34,975 nucleotides of DNA from Microcaldota archaeon (GTDB taxonomy: Archaea; Micrarchaeota; Micrarchaeia; Burarchaeales; Fermentimicrarchaeaceae), in the NCBI GenBank assembly GCA_013425405.1, contig JACCLF010000029.1, forward strand, positions 1 through 34,975, read 5' to 3'. The translations under genes and the position numbers were made by a program. Below, piece after piece: positions 29,388-34,975 of the stretch (position 1 is its first letter; each line of letters starts with the position of its first letter). A model generated the notes under the pieces. That model had not been told where the DNA came from. It saw only the letters and a program-made list of their open reading frames with translations, and searched no databases.

Positions 29388-30917
29388 ATGGTTGATTTGC
29401 GCAAGGTTGACTTGAAGGTCGTCGCCCGCAAGGCCATGGAGCAGTACGGGTTCGAAGCCGTGTTCCCTGTGAATTTGATGGCTGAGGTGGACGCCCTGGA
29501 GGACCAGGCACAGACGGCTGAGCCGGACGTCAGGGATTTAGGAGGCTTGCTGTGGTCTTCCATAGACAATTCAGATTCAGAAGATTTAGACCAGATAGAG
29601 TACTGCGAGGGAGCGCAGAGCGGCGAAATCCTCGTCAAAGTGGCCATTGCAGATGTAGACATGTATGTGCCGGAGGGCTCATTCGCTGATGAACACGCGC
29701 GCAGGAACACTACTTCAATTTACACGGGGATAGAAACCTATCCAATGCTTCCTGACAGGCTCTCAAAGGGCCTTTCCTCTCTTCTTCCGGAACAGGAACG
29801 CCTGGCGGTGGTGGTGGAATTCTCAGTGCTGCCGGGGGGAGAGGTGCTGCCAAGAGGAATTTACAAGGCGCTTGTGAGGAACAAGGCGAAGCTTGTATAC
29901 GAAGAGGTTGGTGCATGGCTGGAGGGCAGCGGACCGCTGCCTGAAACTGTTGGCAGTGTACCTGGCCTGGATGCGCAGCTCCGGCTTCAGGATGAAGCGT
30001 CCCAGCGGCTTGAGGGCTACAGGGTCGAGCAGGGGGCGCTGGAGCTGGAGACGCTTGAAGTGAGGGCAATACTGCAGCAGGGTAAGGTGTCGGACCTGAT
30101 TGCCATCCATGAGAACATGGCGAGGCAGATCATAGAAAACTTCATGGTGGCAGCCAACGGAGTCATGTCAGGCTTTCTGGAAAAAGCCAGAATCCCGACA
30201 ATCCAGAGGGTCGTCCGCATCCCAAAAGACTGGAATAGGATTGTGGAAGTGGCCAAAGCTCGCGGAGCGTCGCTGCCGGCTAAGCCTGACGCCAAGGCAC
30301 TTTCAGAATTCCTCGCAAGCCAGAAGAAAGCCGACCCTGAGCTGTTCCCTGACCTTTCTTTGACAATAGTGAAGCTTCTGGGTTCGGGAGAATATGTCAT
30401 GTACGACAGTTTCCAGCCCAGTATAGGGCATTTCTGCCTGGCAGTGAGAGATTACACCCATGGGACTGCCCCAAACCGCCGCTATGTAGATGTGGTGATA
30501 CAAAGACTGCTGAAGGCGGCGCTGGAAAGTGTGCCATCGCCCTACAGCAGTAAAGAGCTCTCGAAAATTGCAGCCTGGTGCACGGAGAGGGAGGGGGCAT
30601 CAAAGAAGGTGGAAAGGTTCATGGAGAAGGCCGAGGCGGCATTCGTCCTTTCCGGAAAGATAGGCCAGTCATTCAACAGCATAGTCACAGGAGTCTCTGA
30701 CCATGGCACATACGTGCGGCTCATTGCACCGCCGGCTGAAGGACGCGTTATGCGCGGAGTGAGAGGCCTCCGGGTGAGCCAGAAGGTGGTGGTGAGGCTC
30801 ATAAACCTGAATCCGAACAAGGGGTTCATAGACTTCGAGGTGGCTGGATGGAAGGGCAAACGCCAAAAGAGGTCTGGGAGGAGGGGCTCGCGCAACTGGA
30901 AACATAAGCGAAGGTAG
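29388..30917 (+). CDS. RNB-domain ribonuclease (RNase II/R-like)
   Basis: The 509-aa protein contains the RNase II/R catalytic domain: SSIDNSDSEDLDQIEY (Asp60, Asp66, Asp68 as metal ligands), VKVAIADVDMYVPEGSFADE, SIYTGIETYPMLPDRLSKGL and VANGVMSGFLEK. Where E. coli RNase II has EDMDDA, this has EDLDQI, so the fourth Asp is Gln69, a variant I recall from an RNB subfamily with SIDNDDSRDLDQ. The C-terminus has an S1-like beta segment (FNSIVTGVSDHGTYVRL) and a basic tail (KGKRQKRSGRRGSRNWKHKR). A 3'-5' exoribonuclease role is likely. N-terminal cold-shock domains of classical RNase R are missing. Confidence 0.88.
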   Translation: MVDLRKVDLKVVARKAMEQYGFEAVFPVNLMAEVDALEDQAQTAEPDVRDLGGLLWSSIDNSDSEDLDQIEYCEGAQSGEILVKVAIADVDMYVPEGSFADEHARRNTTSIYTGIETYPMLPDRLSKGLSSLLPEQERLAVVVEFSVLPGGEVLPRGIYKALVRNKAKLVYEEVGAWLEGSGPLPETVGSVPGLDAQLRLQDEASQRLEGYRVEQGALELETLEVRAILQQGKVSDLIAIHENMARQIIENFMVAANGVMSGFLEKARIPTIQRVVRIPKDWNRIVEVAKARGASLPAKPDAKALSEFLASQKKADPELFPDLSLTIVKLLGSGEYVMYDSFQPSIGHFCLAVRDYTHGTAPNRRYVDVVIQRLLKAALESVPSPYSSKELSKIAAWCTEREGASKKVERFMEKAEAAFVLSGKIGQSFNSIVTGVSDHGTYVRLIAPPAEGRVMRGVRGLRVSQKVVVRLINLNPNKGFIDFEVAGWKGKRQKRSGRRGSRNWKHKRR

Positions 30918-30946
30918 GTATGGCAGAGCAGGATGTAACCATGGTT

Positions 30947-30964
30947 ACAAAGCAATCTTAATAT
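30947..30964 (+). promoter_or_regulatory. Variant copy of repeated promoter element (ACAAAGCAATCTTAATAT)
   Basis: Differs from the consensus CCAAAGCAAGGTTAATAT at the first base and in the centre. No protein gene follows on the + strand; expected transcription start is near 30985, at the head of a segment that ends in a perfect hairpin with a T-run. Confidence 0.45.
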
Positions 30965-31038
30965 GGGCATAATCACTCTACAAGCTTCAACTTTCTGAGA
31001 ATTAATATGCTGTCAGTCGTGTATGAACCTTAACAATG

Positions 31039-31057
31039 GTTTTGCCTCGGACACTGT
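31039..31057 (+). repeat. Intergenic repeat, copy 3 (partial)
   Basis: GTTTTGCCTCGGACACTGT matches copy 1 at 18 of 19 positions; beyond it the sequence diverges. GAATTAATATGC about 40 nt upstream also occurs before copy 2. Confidence 0.5.
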
Positions 31058-31085
31058 TCAGCAGAAGCAGTCAGTGAACTTAATC

Positions 31086-31115
31086 AATTAATTACTTTCT
31101 TAGTAATTAATTTTT
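31086..31115 (+). terminator. Perfect 11-bp hairpin followed by T-run
   Basis: AATTAATTACT (31086-31096) and AGTAATTAATT (31102-31112) are perfect inverted repeats with a 5-nt TTCTT loop, followed by further T residues on the + strand. It fits a terminator for + strand transcription and separates it from the convergent HEPN-MNT operon. Confidence 0.5.
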
Positions 31116-31165
31116 ACAGATTCCAAATGTTATTGGAGGTTCTGATATAAAAAACTACTGTTGCG

Positions 31166-31594
31166 TCATCTCTCAAAAATTGACTTGATCTTTCTTAATA
31201 GTTCTCCTGCATTTTCAACTGCTTCTTTTGCTCCTCCTTCGCTGTACTCCGAAAGGTAATCAGCATTCTCCCTGAGGTCCATCGCATCCTCGAAGTATCT
31301 GTAGTATTTTCTTTCTAATATGCCTGCATCAACGAAAATTTCCCTGAATGCAATCTTAAGCGCATAATGGCTCTTCTCCCTGTACCCTTTGCTGTAGACA
31401 AGGGCGCGTATCCCGTGGAACATTGCGTAGTAAGCCTGAACAATAGCCCACTTGAAATCACCTTCATTGTAGGATAGCCTTGCCTTATTCAAATCGTATT
31501 CTGCACTCTTCAACTCTTTTGCTATCATCTCTTGGGTGATTTTGCCTTTTATTATCCGCCTCTCCTCAAGCAATTTTTCAAATTCGTAGCTCAT
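31166..31594 (-). CDS. HEPN-domain protein (toxin-like partner of MNT nucleotidyltransferase)
   Basis: The 142-aa all-helical protein matches the HEPN family: AKELKSAEYDLNKARLSYNE, GDFKWAIVQAYYAMFHGIRA, LVYSKGYREKSHYALKIAF and MDLRENADYLSEY. HEPN proteins of such pairs are often RNases or stress toxins. A canonical RX4-6H is not clear: REKSH has Rx3H, and RENADY has Tyr at the usual His position. The start at 31594 overlaps the MNT gene by 17 bp, so the two are one operon. It may be a toxin or an inactive structural partner. Confidence 0.85.
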   Translation of the reverse strand: MSYEFEKLLEERRIIKGKITQEMIAKELKSAEYDLNKARLSYNEGDFKWAIVQAYYAMFHGIRALVYSKGYREKSHYALKIAFREIFVDAGILERKYYRYFEDAMDLRENADYLSEYSEGGAKEAVENAGELLRKIKSIFER

Positions 31595-32129
31595 TTTCTC
31601 TCACCCATAACTCTTTACCGGCCGTCACTTGCTCGTAAAATGCCTTATCCTTCTCTTTCAGATTTAAAAATTCATTGTGGCTTGCAAGCACCGGTTTGAT
31701 TTTTCTATCTGTTTTGAATCTTCTTATTTCGGCATTTACGGCGTCTTTTTCCTCAGTCAGGACAAACAAATCAACATCCGACTTCTCCGTGTCATTCCCA
31801 TCGGCACAACTGCCGTATAGGATAATTCTATCTGAATGCATCTTTATTTTATCAATCAGTGGGTTCAGCTCTGAGACATTTATGAAAACTTTGAACTGCT
31901 TGACTTCAGGATTCCCCATGTTAACAGAATAGAACAGCATCCTTCCCTTTTTTTCAACACTTAGCATCTTTGCCCTTGCCAAGCTCCTCAGAATCTGGTT
32001 GGCGCCTCCTACGCTCATTTTTATTGATTTGGCTATTTCCCTTCCATACATCTTTGTGAGAGGCCTTCTGGCGAGGAAAGCAAGGAGCTCCAGAGTTTTC
32101 TTTGAATACTTGTTCATTATTTTGAACAT
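31578..32129 (-). CDS. wHTH-MNT nucleotidyltransferase (antitoxin-like)
   Basis: The 183-aa protein joins an N-terminal winged helix (LEL-LAFLARRPLTKMYGREIA, VGGANQILRSLARAKMLSVE) to a minimal nucleotidyltransferase domain with GSCADGNDTEKSDVDLFVL, which has the GS..G and SDxDL catalytic signature. MNT partners of HEPN toxins can AMPylate the toxin; the winged helix probably gives autoregulation. The ATG at 32129 lies about 28 nt from TTATTAAA (leaderless); an ATG four codons downstream is also open. Both ATGs sit in copies of the duplicated palindrome at 32111-32147. Confidence 0.87.
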   Translation of the reverse strand: MFKIMNKYSKKTLELLAFLARRPLTKMYGREIAKSIKMSVGGANQILRSLARAKMLSVEKKGRMLFYSVNMGNPEVKQFKVFINVSELNPLIDKIKMHSDRIILYGSCADGNDTEKSDVDLFVLTEEKDAVNAEIRRFKTDRKIKPVLASHNEFLNLKEKDKAFYEQVTAGKELWVRENELRI

Positions 32130-32147
32130 ATGTTCATTATTTTGAAC
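32111..32147. promoter_or_regulatory. Duplicated palindromic operator over MNT start codon
   Basis: TGTTCATTATTTTGAAC occurs at 32111-32127 and 32131-32147, spaced by ATA. Each copy is an inverted repeat (GTTCA/TGAAC). The pair covers the start codon and predicted transcription start of the HEPN-MNT operon, the expected place for autorepression by the winged-helix domain. Confidence 0.65.
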
Positions 32148-32219
32148 GAAAAGTTTAATAAGATGGTACCTAAAATAAAGCCCTGACTTGATACTCAGTA
32201 ATACCGGGTTGTTCTAAGA

Positions 32220-32238
32220 ACAAAGCAGGCTTAAATAT
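32220..32238 (+). promoter_or_regulatory. Variant copy of repeated promoter element (ACAAAGCAGGCTTAAATAT)
   Basis: CTTAAATAT lies about 28 nt before the ATG at 32261, so the gene is probably leaderless. The upstream half ACAAAGCA resembles the other copies. Confidence 0.5.
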
Positions 32239-32260
32239 CAAAAGAGGCATAATTTAGGGT

Positions 32261-33277
32261 ATGCATAAGGTGGAAAGAAAACATGAGCTGGAAAGAAAAT
32301 TTGAGGAGACCCGCTTCTTCGGCAACGATTTGATGGAGATGGAGTCTGGTATTACAAGTCTGGGTAAGTTTAGCAAGAACCAAAACTTCAGAGTTGACCT
32401 GGATAAACCATGGAAGAGAGAAATCTGGGAAAGCCAGAAGAAATGCGGGGGAGAGAGTGCTGTGAGGATAGAGGTCTTCTCACATGGGGGCAAACCCGAG
32501 CACGTCACTGTCTCCGAAATAAAAGAGGGGAAGCTTTTCAAGAGTGAGTTCAACTCCAAGCTTGAGCCGGTTGCAGGAGGGACTGCCCCTGCTTCTCTGG
32601 TGGAAGAACACAGGAAGAATCTTAAGGAGTTTATGAAGGGCGAGTTCTTCAAGCATGCAATGGACAGGGTTCGGGGAGTCCAAGCTATTGTGAACGTTCA
32701 GGGTGCCGAGCGTCATATATACCTTAACAAAAATATAGCTTCGACAATGCTGCTGAAAGATGGGATGCAGTGCAAGTGGGAGCGGGGGGAGGACTGCTTA
32801 ATCATGACTCCGTTGAAGGAAACTACAATTTCAGTAAAAGTCCAGAGTATCCCTTCACTGGTGGTGACAATCCCGGAGGATATGCTAGCTATTGGAGGGC
32901 TGAAACGCAGAGACTTGGTGGTATGGGTTGAGAAGGAGGGCCGGGTATCGCCCAGAAAATGCGAGGAGGGAGCGCCGAATGCCGTAAAAATCCGGACATA
33001 CGGTAACATTGTGGTGCCTATCCCAACAGAGATGGCGGAAAAGCAGAAAGTGGAGAAAGGCGAGTATGGAATATGGACTTTTGATGAGAACCGAGCGCTC
33101 TGGCTTGAGGTAGGAACTGAGAACTCACGTAACATAGGAATTGCTCAAATATGGGAGACTCTCGCGACGTTTGCAGTGCGTATACCCAAAAGTATAGGAG
33201 AATGGCCCGAGGTGGGGGAGGCGGTTATTCTGGAAGTGAAGGACGGGAAGCTTTTCATCAGGCCAAAGCAAGGTTAA
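32261..33277 (+). CDS. Protein with four AbrB/SpoVT-like beta-hairpin repeats
   Basis: The 338-aa protein has a charged N-terminal half (to ~145) without recognised family. Four units follow with the swapped-hairpin (AbrB-like) pattern of strand, proline-turn-helix, GD/GE, strand and acidic-Gly turn: RHIYLNKNIASTMLLKDGM (~151-184), LVVTIPEDMLAIGGLKRRDL (~199-235), NIVVPIPTEMAEKQKVEKGE (~249-285) and FAVRIPKSIGEWPEVGEAVI (~304-337). AbrB domains bind DNA as dimers; four in one chain could form a pseudo-tetramer. The C-terminal RPKQG residues come from the overlapping promoter of the next gene. Function unknown. Confidence 0.72.
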   Translation: MHKVERKHELERKFEETRFFGNDLMEMESGITSLGKFSKNQNFRVDLDKPWKREIWESQKKCGGESAVRIEVFSHGGKPEHVTVSEIKEGKLFKSEFNSKLEPVAGGTAPASLVEEHRKNLKEFMKGEFFKHAMDRVRGVQAIVNVQGAERHIYLNKNIASTMLLKDGMQCKWERGEDCLIMTPLKETTISVKVQSIPSLVVTIPEDMLAIGGLKRRDLVVWVEKEGRVSPRKCEEGAPNAVKIRTYGNIVVPIPTEMAEKQKVEKGEYGIWTFDENRALWLEVGTENSRNIGIAQIWETLATFAVRIPKSIGEWPEVGEAVILEVKDGKLFIRPKQG

Positions 33278-33280
33278 TAT
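33262..33280 (+). promoter_or_regulatory. Copy 3 of repeated promoter element (GCCAAAGCAAGGTTAATAT)
   Basis: Identical over 19 bp to the copy at 29154. It overlaps the final codons and stop of the AbrB-repeat gene and precedes the ATP-cone gene, whose start lies about 40 nt downstream of the TATA-like half. Confidence 0.6.
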
Positions 33281-33315
33281 ACCAATTTGTATATATGATT
33301 ACTGGAGGTGGTTTT

Positions 33316-33573
33316 TTGGAACTAAAAGTAGCAAAGAGAGCTGGAGAGGTTGAAGCATTCACTGTAGACAAGATTAAAGAGGGAGTAATGAAAGCAGGCG
33401 GAACCGCTGAGCTTGCAGGAGAGGTTGCCTTGAACACTGCTAAGTGGGCAACGGAGACAGCAAAAGGAGGAGTGATTTCGGTCGTTGACATACATAACAA
33501 AGTCGCTGAACTGCTCTATGGAAAGGATAAGGAAATCGCAGGTAAATTCAAGAGTTTTGTGAAGAAGCACTAG
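33316..33573 (+). CDS. Stand-alone ATP-cone domain protein (85 aa)
   Basis: The sequence KVAKRAGEVEAFTVDKIKEG, then VMKAGG and VISVVDIHNKVAELL, fits the ATP-cone domain found at the N-terminus of class I/III ribonucleotide reductases and in the regulator NrdR, where it binds ATP/dATP. Here the domain is alone, with no zinc ribbon and no reductase. The TTG start at 33316 follows GGAGGTGG by 5 nt. A frame open further upstream overlaps the previous gene and is not used. A nucleotide sensor acting on a partner is a reasonable guess. Confidence 0.75.
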   Translation: MELKVAKRAGEVEAFTVDKIKEGVMKAGGTAELAGEVALNTAKWATETAKGGVISVVDIHNKVAELLYGKDKEIAGKFKSFVKKH

Positions 33574-33632
33574 TGCAATAGATACACATTTCTTTTTTTG
33601 TAATATCTCTCGATTAGTTTCTTTACTCTGAG

Positions 33633-33652
33633 ACCAAAGCAAGCTTAAATAT
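33633..33652 (+). promoter_or_regulatory. Copy of repeated promoter element (ACCAAAGCAAGCTTAAATAT)
   Basis: The CCAAAGCAAG half is identical to the other copies; the TATA half is CTTAAATAT. Its centre is about 28 nt before the ATG at 33675, implying a leaderless transcript. Confidence 0.6.
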
Positions 33653-33674
33653 TGGAAACGGCACAGTTTAAGCC

Positions 33675-34034
33675 ATGCCAGAAGCGCATAAAAAAGCAGA
33701 GGAAAAGTTCAAGATTGGGGACTATGCTGTCACTAACTTCAAGCTAGATGAGCATGATAATCTTAGGTGCAAAGCCGGACCGCTTAATATCTGCGTTGAT
33801 CCCATGAAACGAATTGCTGTGGGAGGAACTACAAAGGGGAAAGGGGAGGAGATGATTTACTGGATTGCTGAAGGCTATTCAAAAAAATCCTTCCTGTTTT
33901 TCACGGGGGAGCTGGACCAGATTAGTAAAAAAAATTTCAAACCTGGCGACTTTGTTAGCAAAGCTCGGAAAAGGCATAATCTTTTATACGTTTTTAGAGT
34001 TATTAGTCGATATGGATTTTACTGCAATACTTGA
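33675..34034 (+). CDS. Hypothetical protein (119 aa)
   Basis: The protein starts MPEAHKKAEEKFKIGDYAVT and has a mixed alpha/beta composition (LNICVDPMKRIAVGGTTKGK, MIYWIAEGYSKKSFLFFTGE), with no signal peptide or membrane helix. The last ~20 residues (RHNLLYVFRVISRYGFYCNT) run over the promoter and first codons of the next gene and look unlike the rest, so the original C-terminus may have been replaced at a recombination junction. No family recognised. The start is supported by the promoter element 28 nt upstream. Confidence 0.6.
   Translation: MPEAHKKAEEKFKIGDYAVTNFKLDEHDNLRCKAGPLNICVDPMKRIAVGGTTKGKGEEMIYWIAEGYSKKSFLFFTGELDQISKKNFKPGDFVSKARKRHNLLYVFRVISRYGFYCNT
33981..33990 (+). promoter_or_regulatory. 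TATA box of M23 peptidase gene
   Basis: CTTTTATACG is centred about 26 nt before the ATG at 34012, inside the 3' end of the preceding gene, so the peptidase gene is probably transcribed separately and leaderless. Confidence 0.5.
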
Positions 34035-34971
34035 ACTTGCTCCATTTTATCTGTCTTCACTGGTCTTTCCACTTTTGCTTATTTTGTGGCAAATTGTCGG
34101 TAAAAATGAATCAAAAGTTGATTGGATTGTGCGTTTTATTTTTAGTGCTTCATTCATTATCTGGGTTTATTTTTTACTTCCTTGGGCTGGAATCAATTAT
34201 TATTTAAGATACTTTTTTCCAATAATGTTTTTGATTGCCAGTATTTATTCTTTTCAAAAAGTATGGATGATTCAATTAAAGACAAAACTTCCAATAAATG
34301 CAAAAAAACTTCCTTTATTTAAGAAACTTGGAATCAAAGATTATTTTTATTATGCTTGTTTACTAATAATGGCAGTTTTGTTTTTGCTTACCGCTATTAT
34401 CTGCTTTAGAGCGCAGTTCTATCCTGTGGAGGCAGTGCAACTTGAGTTTCCTTTGAAAGGGGGGCAATATTTTTTTGGGGAAGCAGGAAGTAATAGTGCA
34501 TTAAATAGTCATCATGAATCTAAATCACAGAAATATGCGTATGACATAATTAAAATAGATTCTCTTGGATTTAGGGGAAAAGGATTTTTTTCAAGTAATT
34601 TGTCTGATTATTATATTTTTGATGAAACAGTTTATGCGCCGTGCAGTGGAATTGTTTTTAAGACAAATAATTTTTCAGAGGATATGCCAATTATGCAAAG
34701 AAATGAAAAAGAACCTGGCGGGAATCATGTTATTTTGGATTGTTCGGGGGCGAGAGTTAGTCTTATTCATTTTAAAAAAGGGAGTTTGCTTGTTTTTGAA
34801 GGAGAGTTGGTTACAACTGGACAGCCCCTGGGAAAAATAGGCAACTCAGGAAGAACAACCGAACCGCATCTGCACATTCATGCAGAAAATAGGTTGGGAG
34901 AAGGAATTCCAATTGCTTTCAATGGAAAAACTTTTGTAAGAAATGACATTTTTAACGCAGAACAAAAATGA
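34012..34971 (+). CDS. Membrane-anchored M23-family (LytM-like) metallopeptidase
   Basis: The 319-aa protein has four hydrophobic segments (about 8-28, 40-58, 62-82 and 113-132) and then an extracellular M23 domain. Zinc-site residues are visible in order: HHESKSQKYAYD (His168, Asp178), LIHF (His253) and PHLHIHAE (His286, His288). M23 enzymes cut peptidoglycan cross-links or other Gly-rich peptides. Archaea lack bacterial murein, so the target may be a pseudomurein-like or S-layer protein, or a neighbouring bacterium; this is speculation. The gene is clearly AT-richer than most of the window, with AAA/TTT-rich codons, suggesting transfer. It overlaps the previous gene by 23 bp. Confidence 0.85.
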   Translation: MDFTAILELAPFYLSSLVFPLLLILWQIVGKNESKVDWIVRFIFSASFIIWVYFLLPWAGINYYLRYFFPIMFLIASIYSFQKVWMIQLKTKLPINAKKLPLFKKLGIKDYFYYACLLIMAVLFLLTAIICFRAQFYPVEAVQLEFPLKGGQYFFGEAGSNSALNSHHESKSQKYAYDIIKIDSLGFRGKGFFSSNLSDYYIFDETVYAPCSGIVFKTNNFSEDMPIMQRNEKEPGGNHVILDCSGARVSLIHFKKGSLLVFEGELVTTGQPLGKIGNSGRTTEPHLHIHAENRLGEGIPIAFNGKTFVRNDIFNAEQK

Positions 34972-34975
34972 TATC

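Larger units (their letters stand above)
30985..31115 (+). ncRNA. Candidate non-coding RNA between promoter element and terminator hairpin
   Basis: The segment lies between the promoter-like element at 30947 and the hairpin at 31086. It contains repeat copy 3 and possible internal stem CACTG/CAGTG (31052-31075 region). The only frame of note is 22 codons (31023-31091, MNLNNGFASDTVQQKQSVNL), without a ribosome site. Whether the product is RNA or peptide is open; evidence is indirect. Confidence 0.25.

Noticed and set aside
31023-31091. 22-codon peptide gene in the candidate RNA segment
   Set aside because: No ribosome site precedes it and the predicted transcript would have a leader without signals; kept only as part of the ncRNA note.
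30985-31115. Box C/D guide RNA
   Set aside because: No convincing RUGAUGA and CUGA boxes with proper spacing were found in the segment.
33151-33315. Upstream extension of the ATP-cone frame
   Set aside because: It overlaps the AbrB-repeat gene, has no homology, and the GGAGGTGG site points to the TTG at 33316.

Overview
The window comes from an archaeon. Supporting signs are a bifunctional fructose-1,6-bisphosphate aldolase/phosphatase, a cupin-type phosphoglucose isomerase, an archaeosortase, prepilins with class III signal peptides, a tRNA gene with a bulge-helix-bulge intron, TATA boxes about 25 nt upstream of many start codons (leaderless genes), and GGTGAT/GAGGTG ribosome binding sites elsewhere. 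The gene set (short operons, Tad/archaellum-like pilus genes, rare tRNA intron, many small secreted or hypothetical proteins) fits a DPANN-type lineage such as Micrarchaeota or Diapherotrites. That placement is inference; no rRNA is present to test it.

Layout. 1-7.1 kb: 3' end of a P-type cation ATPase, phosphoglucose isomerase, an ABC-2 export operon, a GNAT protein, a tRNA-Ile(GAT) with an intron in its acceptor stem, the gluconeogenic FBP aldolase/phosphatase, an archaeosortase, a small CIPC membrane protein and a double-ACT protein. 7.1-19.6 kb: a coherent type IV pilus/secretion locus on the + strand. It holds a KaiC-like ATPase, five proteins with prepilin-like N-termini, a 1365-residue Cys-rich, sequon-rich surface protein, a PilB/TadA-type ATPase, two T2SSF membrane platform proteins, and a second KaiC-fold protein without a Walker A. 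19.6-25.2 kb: a monothiol thioredoxin-fold protein, an Lrp/AsnC regulator divergent from a 47-aa gene, two related proteins of unknown function that share an LCQWSPEA motif and helical repeats, and a PP-loop tRNA-thiolation-like enzyme.

25.4-34.97 kb is an accessory-looking stretch: two lipoproteins, a coiled-coil protein, a truncated HisI-HisE fusion, a 37-aa acidic protein plus an RNB-family RNase, a HEPN-MNT toxin-antitoxin pair with a duplicated palindromic operator, a protein with four AbrB-like beta-hairpin repeats, a stand-alone ATP-cone protein, an unknown protein, and an AT-rich M23 metallopeptidase. A repeated promoter element (CCAAAGCAAG followed by TTAATAT or TTAAATAT) occurs six times here and in two cases overlaps the end of the preceding gene. 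Three copies of another intergenic repeat lie at 27.8, 28.6 and 31.0 kb; the first two bracket the Cys-rich lipoprotein gene.

How the genes fit together: the pilus genes most likely form one assembly machine (ATPase, platform, pilins, large adhesin). The archaeosortase points to a further surface-anchoring route, though no substrate with a sorting tail was seen here. The most promising unexplained elements are the LCQWSPEA protein pair, the acceptor-stem tRNA intron, the repeated promoter element with its small genes, and the repeat/ncRNA-like intergenic segments. No CRISPR array, rRNA, transposase or integrase was recognised.
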